A DNA stretch of 64,000 nucleotides from Pseudomonas sp. ACN8 (GCF_002303925.1 NZ_MRCS01000010.1:82273-146272), one strand, 5' to 3'; shown: positions 9,715 to 24,332, numbered from the stretch's first letter. The notes: generated by a model from the sequence alone, not told the origin. Translations and numbers: made by a program.

Positions 9715-10272
9715 CTAACCGCCGTTCACCAACTGCGCGTAGCGGTCGCAGTCCCGGGTGTGATCCATGACCATGCCCGAAGCCTGCATAAGCGCATAGC
9801 AAATGGTTGGGCCGACGAACGTGAAACCGGCTTTTTTCAGGCCTTTGCTCATTTCCACGGCGGTCGGCGTCACGGCCGGAACCTCGCTGCGATCCTTGAA
9901 ATGATTGATTACAGGCACACCACCGACGAACGACCAGAGAAACGCCACCGGGTCCTCCAGCGCCAGCCAGGCCTGGGCATTGCGCCGGGCCGCGTTGAGC
10001 TTGAGCCGGTTGCGGATGATGCCGGGATCGAGCATCAACTCGTCGATTTCGGCATCGCTCATCTGCGCCACGCGCTGGACATCAAACCCGAACATCACCT
10101 GGCGATAATGCTCGCGTTTGCGCAGTACGGTGATCCAGGAAAGGCCGGCCTGGAACCCTTCGAGCAAAAGCAACTCGAACAAACCCTGCGCATCCCGTAA
10201 CGGCGTGCCCCACTCCTGATCGTGATAAGCCATGTACAGCGGATCTTCGGAACACCAAAAGCAGCGTGGCAT
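9715..10272 (-). CDS. tag: DNA-3-methyladenine glycosylase I
   Basis: The 185-residue repair enzyme excises 3-methyladenine. The N-terminus [20 protein letters not shown] supplies the Zn ligands Cys4 and His17; the C-terminal [10 protein letters not shown] supplies the other His and Cys. The ATG at 10272 gives the usual family length; a much longer open frame upstream runs antisense to glyQ and is not real. It lies 40 nt upstream of lpxL on the same strand and is divergent from glyQ. Confidence 0.95.
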   Translation of the reverse strand: MPRCFWCSEDPLYMAYHDQEWGTPLRDAQGLFELLLLEGFQAGLSWITVLRKREHYRQVMFGFDVQRVAQMSDAEIDELMLDPGIIRNRLKLNAARRNAQAWLALEDPVAFLWSFVGGVPVINHFKDRSEVPAVTPTAVEMSKGLKKAGFTFVGPTICYALMQASGMVMDHTRDCDRYAQLVNGG

Positions 10273-10353
10273 AAGGCTCCAGGGGGCGTGCGCAGCAATG
10301 AATCGGGTATACTCCCGCTCTTTAAATCGCAGCCCAAGAAACAGGTGAATTTC

Positions 10354-11307
10354 GTGAGCCAGCCTACGCCAGCCGTGCGTACCTTCCAAGACTTGATCCT
10401 CGCCCTCCAGCAATACTGGGCCGAGCAAGGTTGTGTGGTACTTCAGCCCTACGATATGGAAGTAGGCGCCGGCACTTTCCACACCGCAACGTTCCTGCGC
10501 GCCATCGGCCCGGAAACCTGGAACGCCGCCTACGTGCAGCCAAGCCGCCGTCCGACTGACGGCCGCTACGGCGAAAACCCGAACCGTCTGCAGCACTACT
10601 ATCAGTTCCAGGTGGTCCTCAAGCCGAACCCGGACAACTTCCAGGAACTGTACCTGGGCTCCCTCAAGCACGTCGGCCTGGACCCGCTGGTCCACGACAT
10701 CCGCTTCGTCGAAGACAACTGGGAATCGCCGACCCTCGGCGCCTGGGGTCTGGGCTGGGAAGTCTGGCTCAACGGCATGGAAGTGACCCAATTCACTTAC
10801 TTCCAGCAAGCGGGCGGCATCGAGTGCTACCCGGTGACCGGCGAGATCACCTACGGTCTCGAGCGTCTGGCCATGTACCTGCAAGGTGTGGACTCGGTCT
10901 ACGACCTGGTCTGGGCTGACGGTCCGTTCGGCAAAGTGACCTACGGCGACGTGTTCCACCAGAACGAAGTGGAGCAGTCCACTTACAACTTCGAACACGC
11001 CAATGTCGACAAGCTGTTCGAACTGTTCGATTTCTACGAAAGCGAAGCCAAGCGCCTGATCGAACTCGACCAGCCGCTGCCGTTGCCGAGCTACGAAATG
11101 GTGTTGAAGGCTTCCCATACCTTCAACCTGCTGGATGCGCGCCGGGCAATTTCCGTGACCGCGCGTCAGCAATACATCCTGCGTGTACGCACCCTGGCGC
11201 GTTCCGTTGCGCAAGCCTACCTGCTGGCTCGCGCCAAGCTGGGCTTCCCGATGGCGACCCCGGACCTGCGTGATGAAGTACTGGCCAAGCTGGAGGCTGC
11301 ACAATGA
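10354..11307 (+). CDS. glyQ: glycyl-tRNA synthetase alpha subunit
   Basis: The 317-residue subunit carries the catalytic core of the alpha2beta2 class II glycyl-tRNA synthetase. Conserved stretches include [13 protein letters not shown] and [17 protein letters not shown] chose GTG at 10354 because an AGGTGA Shine-Dalgarno lies 5 nt before it and the N-terminus [14 protein letters not shown] fits the family. A GTG at 10345 is the alternative. It overlaps glyS by 4 nt. Confidence 0.96.
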   Translation: MSQPTPAVRTFQDLILALQQYWAEQGCVVLQPYDMEVGAGTFHTATFLRAIGPETWNAAYVQPSRRPTDGRYGENPNRLQHYYQFQVVLKPNPDNFQELYLGSLKHVGLDPLVHDIRFVEDNWESPTLGAWGLGWEVWLNGMEVTQFTYFQQAGGIECYPVTGEITYGLERLAMYLQGVDSVYDLVWADGPFGKVTYGDVFHQNEVEQSTYNFEHANVDKLFELFDFYESEAKRLIELDQPLPLPSYEMVLKASHTFNLLDARRAISVTARQQYILRVRTLARSVAQAYLLARAKLGFPMATPDLRDEVLAKLEAAQ

Positions 11308-13358
11308 GTGCTCTGGATTTCCTGGTTGAACTGGGCACTGAAGAACTGCCACCCAAAGCCCTGAACACCCTGGCCGAGGCGTTCCTCGCCGGTATCGACA
11401 AGGGCCTGCAAGCAGCCGGCCTGAACTACGAGAGCAAAACCGTTTATGCCGCCCCGCGCCGCCTGGCCGTGCTGATCACCGCACTGGCCACCCAGCAGCC
11501 GGATCGCAGCATCAACCTCGACGGCCCGCCACGTCAGGCCGCGTTCGACGCCGAAGGCAACCCGACCCAGGCGGCACTGGGCTTTGCCAAGAAGTGCGGC
11601 GTCGACCTGAGCGAAATCGATCAGAGCGGCCCGAAACTGCGCTACAGCCAGAGCATCGCCGGCAAGGCGACCGCGAGCCTGCTGCCGACCATCGTCGAAG
11701 ATTCCCTGAACGACCTGCCGATCCCTAAACGCATGCGTTGGGGCGCACGCAAGGAAGAATTCGTTCGTCCGACCCAGTGGCTGGTGATGCTGCTCGGTGA
11801 CCAGGTCATCGATTGCACCATCCTCGCCCAGAAGGCCGGCCGTGACTCCCGTGGCCACCGCTTCCATCACCCGGAAAACGTGCGCATCGGTTCGCCGTCC
11901 AGCTACCTGGCCGACCTGCGTGCCGCCTACGTGCTGGCCGACGCCAACGAGCGTCGCGAGATCATCAGCAAGCGCACCGAAGAGCTGGCCACCCGTCAGG
12001 AAGGCACGGCAATCGTTCCGCCAGCCCTGCTCGATGAAGTGACCGCGCTGGTCGAGTGGCCAGTGCCGCTGGTGTGCTCGTTCGAAGAGCGCTTCCTCGA
12101 CGTGCCGCAGGAAGCCCTGATCACCACCATGCAGGACAACCAGAAGTACTTCTGCCTGTTGGACGCCGACGGCAAGTTGCTGCCACGTTTCATTACCGTG
12201 GCCAACATCGAAAGCAAAGACCCGCAGCAGATCATCGCCGGTAACGAGAAAGTGGTTCGCCCACGCCTGACCGACGCCGAGTTCTTCTTCAAGCAAGACA
12301 AGAAGCAGAAGCTCGAAGACTTCAACCAACGCCTGCAAAACGTGGTGTTCCAGGAAAAACTCGGCAGCGTCTACGACAAGGCCGAGCGCGTTTCCAGACT
12401 CGCCGCCTACATCGCGGCGCGCATTGGCGGCAACGCTTCGTGGGCTGCTCGTGCGGGCCTGCTGTCCAAATGCGACCTGTCGACCGAGATGGTCGGCGAG
12501 TTCCCGGAGATGCAAGGTGTCGCCGGTTACTACTACGCCCTCAACGACGGCGAGCCGGAAGATGTCGCACTGGCGCTGAACGAGCAGTACATGCCGCGCG
12601 GTGCCGGCGCTGAACTGCCGAGCACCCTGACCGGTGCGGCCGTGGCCATCGCCGACAAGCTCGACACCCTCGTGGGTATCTTCGGTATCGGCATGCTGCC
12701 GACCGGCAGCAAAGACCCGTACGCACTGCGCCGTGCAGCGCTGGGTGTGTTGCGTATCCTGATCGAGAAGCAACTGGATCTGGACCTGAACGACGCCGTG
12801 GCTTTCGCCGTGAATGCGTTCGGGACCAAGGTCAAGGCTGCCGGCCTCAACGACTCGGTGCTGGAATTCATCTTCGACCGCCTGCGTGCCCGTTACGAAG
12901 ACGAAGGCGTGGATGTTGCGACCTACCTGTCGGTACGTGCCCTGAAGCCAGGCTCTGCCCTGGACTTCGACCAGCGCGTGCAAGCGGTACAGGCTTTCCG
13001 CAAACTGCCGGAAGCTGCCGCCCTCGCCGCCGTGAACAAGCGCGTGTCTAACCTGCTGAGCAAGGTCGAAGGCTCCGTTCCGACAGTCGTGGAAGCGAAG
13101 TACTTCGACAATGCCAACGAGTTCTCCCTGTACTCGGCGATCCAGCAGGCTGACCAGGCTGTACAGCCAATGGCCGCCTCGCGTCAGTACAGCGAGTCCC
13201 TGGCACGCCTGGCTGCACTGCGCGAGCCGGTGGATGCGTTCTTCGAAGCCGTGATGGTCAACGCGGAGGACGCAAAAGTGCGCGCCAACCGTTATGCGTT
13301 GCTGGCACGTCTGCGTGGTTTGTTCCTCGGCGTCGCCGACATTTCGCTGCTGGGTTGA
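11304..13358 (+). CDS. glyS: glycyl-tRNA synthetase beta subunit
   Basis: The 684-residue beta subunit of the tetrameric glycyl-tRNA synthetase begins [20 protein letters not shown], the family's typical start, and has the C-terminal tRNA-binding (DALR-like) region. The ATG overlaps the glyQ stop (ATGA). Length is normal. The codon-biased DNA gives a very long open frame on the opposite strand, which is a shadow. Confidence 0.97.
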   Translation: MSALDFLVELGTEELPPKALNTLAEAFLAGIDKGLQAAGLNYESKTVYAAPRRLAVLITALATQQPDRSINLDGPPRQAAFDAEGNPTQAALGFAKKCGVDLSEIDQSGPKLRYSQSIAGKATASLLPTIVEDSLNDLPIPKRMRWGARKEEFVRPTQWLVMLLGDQVIDCTILAQKAGRDSRGHRFHHPENVRIGSPSSYLADLRAAYVLADANERREIISKRTEELATRQEGTAIVPPALLDEVTALVEWPVPLVCSFEERFLDVPQEALITTMQDNQKYFCLLDADGKLLPRFITVANIESKDPQQIIAGNEKVVRPRLTDAEFFFKQDKKQKLEDFNQRLQNVVFQEKLGSVYDKAERVSRLAAYIAARIGGNASWAARAGLLSKCDLSTEMVGEFPEMQGVAGYYYALNDGEPEDVALALNEQYMPRGAGAELPSTLTGAAVAIADKLDTLVGIFGIGMLPTGSKDPYALRRAALGVLRILIEKQLDLDLNDAVAFAVNAFGTKVKAAGLNDSVLEFIFDRLRARYEDEGVDVATYLSVRALKPGSALDFDQRVQAVQAFRKLPEAAALAAVNKRVSNLLSKVEGSVPTVVEAKYFDNANEFSLYSAIQQADQAVQPMAASRQYSESLARLAALREPVDAFFEAVMVNAEDAKVRANRYALLARLRGLFLGVADISLLG

Positions 13359-13368
13359 GGGACTGCTG

Positions 13369-13902
13369 TTGAAACTGCTGATTCTCGATCGGGACGGAGT
13401 GATCAATTACGACTCCGACGCTTACATCAAGTCGGTGGAGGAGTGGATTCCGCTCCCCGGATCGATCGAGGCCATCGCGCAGTTGAGCAAGGCCGGCTGG
13501 ACGGTAGCGGTCGCTACCAACCAGTCGGGCATCGCTCGCGGTTATTACGACCTCGCCACCCTGGATGCCATGCACGAGCGCTTGCGCGCGCTGGTGGCGG
13601 AGCAGGGCGGTGAAGTCGGCCTGATCGTCTACTGCCCCCACGGGCCGGACGAAGGCTGCGATTGCCGCAAGCCGAAACCCGGGATGTTGAAAACCATCGC
13701 CGCTCATTACAACGTGTCGCTGACCAATCTCTGGTTCGTCGGCGACAGCCTTGGTGACCTGGAGGCCGCCAAAGCCGTCGATTCACAGCCAGTTTTGGTA
13801 AAGACCGGGAAAGGCGAAAAGACTTTGGGTAAAACCCTTCCGGTTGGCACATTGATTTTTGACGATCTGGCGGCGATTGCCGCAGAACTTATCCACAATT
13901 AG
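13369..13902 (+). CDS. gmhB: D-glycero-beta-D-manno-heptose-1,7-bisphosphate 7-phosphatase
   Basis: The 177-residue HAD-family phosphatase acts in ADP-heptose synthesis for the LPS core. The nucleophile motif LILDRDGVIN (Asp7 and Asp9) is at the N-terminus. The Zn-binding loop CPHGPDEGCDC and the late motif VGDSLGDLEAA are present. The start is TTG, 10 nt after the glyS stop, with GAGG overlapping that stop as ribosome-binding site. A perfect DnaA box overlaps the 3' end (13889). Confidence 0.92.
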   Translation: MKLLILDRDGVINYDSDAYIKSVEEWIPLPGSIEAIAQLSKAGWTVAVATNQSGIARGYYDLATLDAMHERLRALVAEQGGEVGLIVYCPHGPDEGCDCRKPKPGMLKTIAAHYNVSLTNLWFVGDSLGDLEAAKAVDSQPVLVKTGKGEKTLGKTLPVGTLIFDDLAAIAAELIHN

Positions 13903-13985
13903 AGTGCTTCTGAAATTCCTGATAAGGGACCCATCAGGAGTGCGCTTTATACAGGCGGGCAATTCCCGCAACGGTAAACGTCACC

Positions 13986-14765
13986 ATGTCGATATTGCAG
14001 GCCATCAGAACCTTCCTCTTTTACCTGCTACTGGGCACCAGCTCTTTGCTGTGGTGCAGCTTGAGTTTTTTTATCGCGCCGTTTCTGCCCTTCAAGGCAC
14101 GTTATCGCTTCATCAACGTGTACTGGTGCCGCTGCGCCCTGTGGCTGAGCAAAGTGTTCCTTGGCATTCGCTACGAAGTGAAGGGTGCCGAGAACGTACC
14201 TGAACGGCCTTGCGTCATTCAGTCAAACCACCAGAGCACCTGGGAGACGTTCTTTCTCTCGGCCTACTTCTCACCGCTGAGCCAGGTGCTCAAACGTGAA
14301 TTGCTCTATGTGCCGTTCTTCGGTTGGGCCATGGCCATGCTGCGACCGATCGCCATCGATCGCGACAACCCGAAAGCCGCGCTCAAGCATGTGGCGCAAA
14401 AAGGCGATGAATTGCTCAAGGACAATGTCTGGGTGCTGATCTTCCCCGAAGGCACACGCGTTCCTTTCGGCACCGTCGGAAAGTTCTCGCGCGGTGGCAG
14501 CGCCTTGGCGGTCAACGCCGAGTTGCCGGTGCTGCCGATTGCGCACAACGCAGGCAAGTTCTGGCCGAAAACCGGTTGGGCGAAGAAGCAGGGCGTCATC
14601 ACAGTGATCATTGGCGAGCCGATGTATGCCGCAGGCACCGGACCGCGAGCCATTGCTGAATTGAACGACCGGGTCCAGGCGTGGAACGAGCAGATGCAAC
14701 GGGAAATGGGCTCGTTGCCACCGGCCCCGCAAGCGCCGGTTTCAAACGATCAGGTGGCTGTCTGA
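13986..14765 (+). CDS. 1-acyl-sn-glycerol-3-phosphate acyltransferase (PlsC/LPLAT family)
   Basis: The 259-residue membrane enzyme acylates lysophosphatidic acid. An N-terminal membrane segment (TFLFYLLLGTSSLLWCSLSF) precedes the catalytic NHQSTWE motif (HX4E form) near residue 82 and the substrate motif FPEGTR near residue 155. It is the last gene of the glyQ-glyS-gmhB cluster, starting 83 nt after gmhB. Pseudomonas has several PlsC paralogues; this is the one in the dnaA region. Confidence 0.9.
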   Translation: MSILQAIRTFLFYLLLGTSSLLWCSLSFFIAPFLPFKARYRFINVYWCRCALWLSKVFLGIRYEVKGAENVPERPCVIQSNHQSTWETFFLSAYFSPLSQVLKRELLYVPFFGWAMAMLRPIAIDRDNPKAALKHVAQKGDELLKDNVWVLIFPEGTRVPFGTVGKFSRGGSALAVNAELPVLPIAHNAGKFWPKTGWAKKQGVITVIIGEPMYAAGTGPRAIAELNDRVQAWNEQMQREMGSLPPAPQAPVSNDQVAV

Positions 14766-14893
14766 GATTCTGTGGATAACCTGTGTACCGTTTCATCGAA
14801 AAACGTTGTTTTTTGCATGTAAGCTTATGATTTTTTTACATATTTCTTAGAATGATAAAAATCATAAAAACGTGCATAAGTTTTTTTTGGACG

Positions 14894-14926
14894 TAAAAAA
14901 ACCGGCTGATATAGCCGGTTTTTTTA
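14894..14926 (+). terminator. Rho-independent terminator for the glyQS-gmhB-plsC cluster
   Basis: The stem ACCGGCT / AGCCGGT is preceded by an A-run and followed by seven T residues, so it may work in both directions. Confidence 0.88.
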
Positions 14927-15045
14927 TGCCCGGAGCAAACGCAGGCTTTCGCCATGACGAAGCAGCCTGGATTGCCCGTAGGTCGTGAGACAGGAGCCGC
15001 AATGAGACCGCGTATTGCTCCGGCGAGAGAGTAAAACGCGGCGAA

Positions 15046-15077
15046 TAAAAAAGGCCAACGCAATGCGTTGGCCTTTT
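15046..15077 (-). terminator. Rho-independent terminator for gyrB
   Basis: On the minus strand the stem AAGGCCAACGC / GCGTTGGCCTT is followed by a T-run, 19 nt past the gyrB stop. Confidence 0.88.
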
Positions 15078-15095
15078 CGTTGGTGCCGACCGGGA

Positions 15096-18622
<3,527 letters not shown>

Positions 18623-18629
18623 CTAGCTA

Positions 18630-19733
18630 TTACAGACGCATCGGCATGACAACGTAGGCCGAGTCGTCGTTATCCGATTCCTGCACCAGCGCACTGCTGT
18701 TGGAGTCGGACAGGATCAGACGAACCTGCTCAGTGGTCATCACGCCCAGTACGTCGAGCAGGTAGCTCACGTTGAAGCCGATTTCCAGAGAGCCGCCGTT
18801 GTATTCAACGCCCACTTCTTCTTCCGCCTCTTCCTGCTCCGGGTTGTTCGCCTGGATCTTCAGCTGACCGCTCGCCAGTTGCAGACGGATACCACGGTAC
18901 TTCTCGTTGGACAGAATGGCGGTACGGCTGAACGCTTCGCGCAGAGCCTGGCGATCGCCAAGTACCAGCTTGTCGCCGCCCTTAGGCAGAACACGCTCAT
19001 AGTCCGGGAATTTACCGTCGACCAGTTTCGAAGTGAAGGTGAACTCACCGGTGGTGGCGCGGATGTGATGCTGACCCAGCACGATGCTGACATTGCCGTC
19101 CGGCTCGGTGAGCAGGCGTGCCAGCTCGAGGATACCCTTACGCGGCACGATGACCTGGTGACGATCCGGCTGACCGATATCGGCCTGCATTGAGCACATG
19201 GCCAGACGGTGACCGTCGGTGGCCACGGCGCGGATCACACCGGCGGAAACTTCCAGCAGCATGCCGTTGAGGTAATAACGCACGTCCTGCTGGGCCATGG
19301 CGAAGCTGGTGCGTTCGATCAGACGACGCAGCTTGCTTTGCTCCAGGCTGCAGGTCAGCGAACCCGGGCCTTCTTCCACGGTAGGGAAGTCGTTGGCCGG
19401 CAGTGTCGACAGAGTGAAGCGGCTACGGCCAGCCTTGACCACAAGCTTCTGCTCGTCGACCTTGATGTCGATCAGCGCATCGTTCGGCAGGCTTTTGCAG
19501 ATGTCCATCAGCTTGCGCGCAGGCACGGTGATGGAACCCGGATCCGCCGGCTCTTCGAGTTGAACACGACCAACCAGCTCGACTTCCAGGTCGGTACCGG
19601 TCAGCGACAATTGCTGGCCTTCGACAACCAGCAGCACGTTGGAAAGTACCGGCAAGGTCTGTCGGCGTTCGACGACGCCTGCGACCAGTTGCAGGGGTTT
19701 CAACAGGGCTTCGCGTTGAATGGTGAAATGCAT
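18630..19733 (-). CDS. dnaN: DNA polymerase III beta subunit (sliding clamp)
   Basis: The 367-residue protein forms the ring-shaped processivity clamp. It begins MHFTIQREALLKPLQLVAGV and ends SAYVVMPMRL, both typical, with three clamp domains of about 120 residues. It lies 39 nt after dnaA and 7 nt before recF in the replication operon. Confidence 0.98.
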   Translation of the reverse strand: MHFTIQREALLKPLQLVAGVVERRQTLPVLSNVLLVVEGQQLSLTGTDLEVELVGRVQLEEPADPGSITVPARKLMDICKSLPNDALIDIKVDEQKLVVKAGRSRFTLSTLPANDFPTVEEGPGSLTCSLEQSKLRRLIERTSFAMAQQDVRYYLNGMLLEVSAGVIRAVATDGHRLAMCSMQADIGQPDRHQVIVPRKGILELARLLTEPDGNVSIVLGQHHIRATTGEFTFTSKLVDGKFPDYERVLPKGGDKLVLGDRQALREAFSRTAILSNEKYRGIRLQLASGQLKIQANNPEQEEAEEEVGVEYNGGSLEIGFNVSYLLDVLGVMTTEQVRLILSDSNSSALVQESDNDDSAYVVMPMRL

Positions 19734-19772
19734 GGTCTAGTCCCTTGCCTTAATAAGCTGCGCTGGTGTTCA

Positions 19773-21293
19773 TCAAGTGGTCAGCGTACGCAGCAGGTTC
19801 TTGTAGTCCTCGCGGATGTCCGCGTCGGATTCCTTAAGTTCGTTGATCTTGCGGCACGCGTGCAAGACCGTTGTATGGTCGCGACCGCCAAACACATCAC
19901 CGATTTCCGGCAGGCTGTGGTTGGTCAGTTCCTTGGACAATGCCATGGCGACCTGACGCGGACGAGCGACCGAACGCGAACGGCGTTTGGACAGCAAGTC
20001 AGAGATCTTGATCTTGTAGTACTCGGCGACAGTGCGCTGAATGTTATCCACAGAGACCAGTTTATCCTGCAACGCCAACAAGTCCTTCAGGGATTCGCGA
20101 ATCAGCTCAATGGTGATATCGCGGCCCATGAAGTGCGAGTGGGCAATCACGCGCTTGAGCGCGCCTTCCAGCTCACGGACGTTGGAGCGAATGCGCTGGG
20201 CAATGAAGAACGCGGCATCGTGAGGCAGCTCGACTTTGGCCTGATCGGCCTTCTTCATCAGGATAGCCACGCGGGTTTCCAGCTCCGGCGGCTCGACCGC
20301 TACGGTCAGGCCCCAGCCAAAGCGGGATTTCAGGCGTTCTTCAAGGCCTTCGATTTCTTTCGGGTAGCGGTCACTGGTGAGAATAACCTGCTGGCCACCT
20401 TCGAGCAGGGCGTTGAAGGTGTGGAAAAACTCTTCCTGGGAACGCTCCTTGCGGGCGAAGAACTGAATGTCATCGATCAGCAACGCGTCCACCGAACGGT
20501 AGAAGCGTTTGAACTCGTTGATCGCATTCAGCTGCAGGGCCTTGACCATGTCTGCCACGAAACGCTCGGAATGCAGGTACACCACCTTGGCATTCGGGTT
20601 CTTCTTTAATAGATGGTTACCCACAGCGTGCATCAAGTGGGTTTTACCCAAGCCAACGCCACCATAAAGGAAGAGCGGGTTGTAACCGTGCTTGGGGTTA
20701 TCTGCCACCTGCCAGGCGGCGGCGCGCGCCAGCTGGTTGGATTTACCTTCAACGAAATTCTCGAAGGTAAAGGTGCGGTTCAGGTAACTGGTGTGCTTGA
20801 GCGCACCTTCGACCTGCACGGTACGTTGTTCGGCGCGAACCGGAGCCTGTTGCGAACTGGCGCCGGCCATCGGGTCGAAGCTGTCACGGGAAGGTTCTTC
20901 CTCAATGACCTCAGACACTTTTTGCGTCGCACGCTTGGTCGACGCGGCGGCAGGTGCCGTCGGCGGACTGGCTGGCGCTTGAGCAGCCTGGGCCTGGGAA
21001 GCCGCGGCAGCCAGGGGAGCATTGGGCGCGGCACGAGGTGCCGAACTGCGTTTGCTGCCTATTAACAGGGAAAGCGCAGGTGCCATGCCATTGCCGTGTT
21101 CATCGAGCAATTCGAGAACACGCCCCAGGTATTTTTCGTTGACCCAGTCCAGAACAAAACGATTGGGCGCATAGACACGCAACTCGTCGCCTTCGGCTTC
21201 GACCTGTAGTGGACGGATCCAAGTGTTGAATTGTTGGGCAGGCAGCTCATCGCGCAGAAGCTCCACGCACTGCTGCCAAAGTTCCACTGACAC
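19773..21293 (-). CDS. dnaA: chromosomal replication initiator DnaA
   Basis: The 506-residue AAA+ initiator binds DnaA boxes and melts oriC. Domain I covers about residues 1-85 and domain II is an Ala/Pro-rich linker (about 90-170). Domain III has Walker [10 protein letters not shown] near 209-217 and Walker [10 protein letters not shown] near 268-276. Domain IV holds the DNA-binding signature [14 protein letters not shown] near 465-480. A perfect DnaA box falls inside the gene (20044). The origin lies directly upstream. Confidence 0.98.
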   Translation of the reverse strand: MSVELWQQCVELLRDELPAQQFNTWIRPLQVEAEGDELRVYAPNRFVLDWVNEKYLGRVLELLDEHGNGMAPALSLLIGSKRSSAPRAAPNAPLAAAASQAQAAQAPASPPTAPAAASTKRATQKVSEVIEEEPSRDSFDPMAGASSQQAPVRAEQRTVQVEGALKHTSYLNRTFTFENFVEGKSNQLARAAAWQVADNPKHGYNPLFLYGGVGLGKTHLMHAVGNHLLKKNPNAKVVYLHSERFVADMVKALQLNAINEFKRFYRSVDALLIDDIQFFARKERSQEEFFHTFNALLEGGQQVILTSDRYPKEIEGLEERLKSRFGWGLTVAVEPPELETRVAILMKKADQAKVELPHDAAFFIAQRIRSNVRELEGALKRVIAHSHFMGRDITIELIRESLKDLLALQDKLVSVDNIQRTVAEYYKIKISDLLSKRRSRSVARPRQVAMALSKELTNHSLPEIGDVFGGRDHTTVLHACRKINELKESDADIREDYKNLLRTLTT

Positions 21294-21859
21294 GGATATC
21301 CCCTAAGTTGAAAGCCGGTGAGGCAAAAACAAGCGGCCATTGTAGCGACCAGACGCCGACTTATCCACACGAAGGTGGTTCATCGCCCAAGAAGAATCTC
21401 CGTTTTATACGCAAAAAAGGCGACCAGTGGTCTGTGCATAAGCTCTGTGGATAACCGGGGTTAAGGTCATTGTACAAGTGGGGGCGAAACTCGGTGGATA
21501 ACCGGCCTGTGGATAAAGCCACCTTTCACACACAGGTTATCCGACAGCGCAGCACAGGCTGAACACTGTTTTCCACCGTAGTTGTCATTCTCTGTACAGC
21601 TGGTAAAACAAGGCCTGAATCAACTTATCCACAGATGAATGCGCACCTAGCTTTTATAAGCTTTACAGAAAAGCTTTAAATACTTTCCTTTCTTATTTTT
21701 ATATCTACGCAAGGTGCGAACACAGAAAAACCTCCGGAGATCTATTTATAAGGAAACGTTGGTTGGAAATTGACCTGAAGGCTTGCTTTCTCTAGAATCC
21801 CCGGTCTCTTAAAACGGGGGCCATTCCGGCCCGTTGTGGACGAACCAGGTAACACGACA
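21294..21859. other. oriC: oriC region between dnaA and rpmH
   Basis: This 566-nt intergenic region is the chromosomal origin by position and content; in Pseudomonas the origin is established between rpmH and dnaA. Perfect DnaA boxes occur at 21361, 21446 (reverse), 21508 (reverse) and 21625. Near-matches are at 21433, 21493 and 21538. An AT-rich segment at about 21651-21707 follows the last box and is the likely unwinding element. The rightmost part carries the rpmH promoter. Confidence 0.93.
21770..21798 (+). promoter_or_regulatory. sigma-70 promoter for rpmH
   Basis: TTGACC (21770-21775) and TAGAAT (21793-21798) are separated by 17 nt. A GC-rich leader hairpin (AACGGG...CCCGTT around 21813-21837) follows before rpmH. 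Confidence 0.85.
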
Positions 21860-21994
21860 ATGAAACGTACTTTCCAACCAAGCACTATCAAACGCGCTCG
21901 TACCCACGGTTTCCGTGCTCGCATGGCTACCAAGAACGGTCGTGCCGTCCTGTCGCGTCGTCGCGCCAAAGGTCGTGCGCGTCTGGCAGTTTGA
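21860..21994 (+). CDS. rpmH: 50S ribosomal protein L34
   Basis: The 44-residue, Arg/Lys-rich protein begins [19 protein letters not shown] and ends KGRARLAV, the standard L34 sequence. It belongs to the large ribosomal subunit. It starts the rpmH-rnpA-yidD-yidC cluster, with rnpA 16 nt downstream. Confidence 0.98.
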   Translation: MKRTFQPSTIKRARTHGFRARMATKNGRAVLSRRRAKGRARLAV

Positions 21995-22010
21995 TAATCC
22001 GGCACTGGAG

Positions 22011-22412
22011 GTGAGTCAGGACTTCAGTCGGGAAAAGCGTCTGCTTACCCCCCGGCATTTCAAGGCAGTCTTTGACTCCCCTACCGGCAAGGTTCCGGGG
22101 AAAAATCTCCTGCTCCTTGCGCGCAACAACGATCTTGATCACCCCCGTCTCGGGTTGGTTATCGGGAAAAAGAGCGTAAAGCTCTCCGTCGAGCGCAATC
22201 GCCTCAAACGTCTGATGCGCGAATCGTTTCGCCTGAACCAGGATTCTCTGGTCGGTTGGGACATTGTTATCGTCGCGCGTAAAGGTTTGGGTGACGTAGA
22301 AAACCCCGAATTGATTCAGCATCTCGGCAAACTCTGGAAACGACTGGCTCGCAGTTCGCCGGTACCAGCAGTTAAAACCGAACCTGTAGGGGTAGACAGT
22401 CCGGATGCGTAA
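22011..22412 (+). CDS. rnpA: ribonuclease P protein component
   Basis: The 133-residue basic protein is the protein subunit of RNase P, which trims tRNA 5' ends. The signature region [18 protein letters not shown] is near the middle. The GTG at 22011 gives [12 protein letters not shown], close to relatives, although the nearest GGAG is too close (1 nt) to be an ideal site. It overlaps yidD by 8 nt. Confidence 0.94.
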   Translation: MSQDFSREKRLLTPRHFKAVFDSPTGKVPGKNLLLLARNNDLDHPRLGLVIGKKSVKLSVERNRLKRLMRESFRLNQDSLVGWDIVIVARKGLGDVENPELIQHLGKLWKRLARSSPVPAVKTEPVGVDSPDA

Positions 22413-22650
22413 ACTGGCACTCGTTCCGATCCAGTTTTATCGCTATGCCATTAGTCCCCTGATGGCCGATCACTGTCGTTTCTACCCCAGCTGTTCTTGC
22501 TACGCGTTAGAAGCCATCGAAAATCATGGCCTTCTTCGCGGTGGCTGGCTGACCTTTCGTCGTTTAGGTCGCTGTCATCCGTGGAATTCCGGTGGTTATG
22601 ACCCGGTTCCACCTATCCCTACCTCCCGTTCTTCTTCGATGGCCGAGTAA
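22405..22650 (+). CDS. yidD: membrane protein insertion efficiency factor YidD
   Basis: The 81-residue protein assists YidC-dependent insertion at the inner membrane. It shows the family pattern [20 protein letters not shown] with clustered Cys, then [18 protein letters not shown]. It overlaps rnpA and is 2 nt from yidC. Confidence 0.94.
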   Translation: MRKLALVPIQFYRYAISPLMADHCRFYPSCSCYALEAIENHGLLRGGWLTFRRLGRCHPWNSGGYDPVPPIPTSRSSSMAE

Positions 22651-22652
22651 TC

Positions 22653-24332
22653 ATGGATATCAAACGCACGATCCTGATCGTCGCCCTGGCAATCGTGTCC
22701 TACGTTATGGTTCTTAAATGGAACCAGGACTATGGCCAGGCTGCCCTGCCGACTCAGAATGTTGCCACCAATACGACTGCATCGGGCCTGCCGGATACGG
22801 CATCTGGCTCCAACGCTTCCGCCAGTGACGACATTCCACGTGCTGCAAGCGACACCAGCGCACCTGCCGAAACGCCGGTGGCTGTGAGCAAGGACCTCAT
22901 CCAGATCAAAACGGATGTACTGGACCTGGCTGTCGACCCACAAGGTGGCGATGTTGCCCAGCTGACCCTGCCACTGTATCCGCGTCGTCAGGATCACCCG
23001 GAAATTCCGTTCCAGCTGTTCGATAACGGCGGCGAACGTACTTATCTGGCGCAAAGCGGTCTGATCGGCACCAACGGTCCGGATGCAAATCCGGCCGGTC
23101 GTCCGGTTTATTCCTCGGAGAAGAAGGTTTATCAGCTGGCCGACGGTCAGGACCAATTGGTCGTTGACCTGAAGTTCAGCAAGGACGGCGTCAACTACAT
23201 CAAGCGTTTCACCCTGAAACGCGGCCTGTATGACGTAACCGTTTCCTACCTGATCGACAACCAGAGCGCCCAGCCCTGGACCGGTGCGATGTTCGCCCAG
23301 TTGAAGCGCGACGCCAGCGCCGATCCTTCGTCGACCACGGCTACTGGTACCGCGACTTACCTGGGGGCCGCCCTGTGGACAAGTTCCGAGCCGTACAAGA
23401 AAGTGTCCATGAAGGACATGGACAAGGCGCCGCTGAAAGAAACCGTCACTGGCGGTTGGGTTGCCTGGTTGCAGCACTACTTCGTGACCGCATGGATTCC
23501 GGCCAAGGGCGAAAACAACGTCGTCCAGACCCGTAAAGACAGCAAAGGCAACTACATCATCGGCTACACCGGTCCATCGATGAGTGTTGCACCGGGTGCC
23601 AAGGCTGAAACCAGCGCCGTTCTGTACGCTGGTCCGAAAAGCCAGGCCGTGCTGAAAGAGTTGTCCCCAGGTCTGGAGCTGACGGTCGACTACGGCATTC
23701 TGTGGTTCATCGCCCAACCGATCTTCTGGTTGCTGCAACATATCCACGCCATTGTGGGTAACTGGGGCTGGTCGATCATCTTCCTGACCATGCTGATCAA
23801 AGGGATCTTCTTCCCGCTGTCGGCTGCCAGCTACAAATCCATGGCGCGCATGCGTGCAGTGGCACCGAAACTGGCCGCGCTGAAAGAGCAACATGGCGAT
23901 GACCGGCAGAAAATGTCGCAAGCCATGATGGAGCTGTACAAGAAAGAGAAGATCAATCCGCTGGGTGGTTGCTTGCCAATCCTCGTGCAGATGCCGGTTT
24001 TCCTCTCGCTGTACTGGGTTCTGCTGGAAAGCGTCGAGATGCGTCAGGCGCCGTTCATGCTGTGGATTACTGACCTGTCGATCAAGGATCCGTTCTTCAT
24101 TCTGCCGATCATCATGGGTGCAACCATGTTCATCCAGCAGCAGCTGAACCCGACTCCTCCGGATCCGATGCAGGCCAAGGTGATGAAGCTGATGCCAATC
24201 ATCTTCACCTTCTTCTTCCTGTGGTTCCCGGCTGGTCTGGTGCTGTACTGGGTAGTGAACAACTGCCTGTCGATCGCCCAACAGTGGTACATCACACGTA
24301 AGATCGAAGCAGCCGCTAAAGCAGCTGCCTGA
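22653..24332 (+). CDS. yidC: membrane protein insertase YidC
   Basis: The 559-residue inner-membrane insertase has an N-terminal transmembrane segment and a large periplasmic domain to about residue 350. The conserved five-helix core follows (IFWLLQHIHAIVGNWGWSI, GGCLPILVQMPVFLSLYWVL, FLWFPAGLVLYWVVNNCLSI). It inserts, among others, Fo subunits encoded further along this window. Length is typical of gammaproteobacteria. Confidence 0.97.
   Translation: MDIKRTILIVALAIVSYVMVLKWNQDYGQAALPTQNVATNTTASGLPDTASGSNASASDDIPRAASDTSAPAETPVAVSKDLIQIKTDVLDLAVDPQGGDVAQLTLPLYPRRQDHPEIPFQLFDNGGERTYLAQSGLIGTNGPDANPAGRPVYSSEKKVYQLADGQDQLVVDLKFSKDGVNYIKRFTLKRGLYDVTVSYLIDNQSAQPWTGAMFAQLKRDASADPSSTTATGTATYLGAALWTSSEPYKKVSMKDMDKAPLKETVTGGWVAWLQHYFVTAWIPAKGENNVVQTRKDSKGNYIIGYTGPSMSVAPGAKAETSAVLYAGPKSQAVLKELSPGLELTVDYGILWFIAQPIFWLLQHIHAIVGNWGWSIIFLTMLIKGIFFPLSAASYKSMARMRAVAPKLAALKEQHGDDRQKMSQAMMELYKKEKINPLGGCLPILVQMPVFLSLYWVLLESVEMRQAPFMLWITDLSIKDPFFILPIIMGATMFIQQQLNPTPPDPMQAKVMKLMPIIFTFFFLWFPAGLVLYWVVNNCLSIAQQWYITRKIEAAAKAAA

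Larger units (their letters stand above)
14766..15095. other. intergenic region between convergent plsC-type gene and gyrB
   Basis: This 330-nt gap holds a perfect DnaA box just after the acyltransferase stop (14771-14779), an AT-rich stretch (14800-14890) and two terminator hairpins listed separately. I see no gene in it. Confidence 0.7.

Noticed and set aside
11217..13406. Long minus-strand open frame (about 729 codons) opposite glyS
   Set aside because: It is a shadow of glyS with no start context or domains. Similar shadows lie opposite atpA, atpD, mnmG and yidC.
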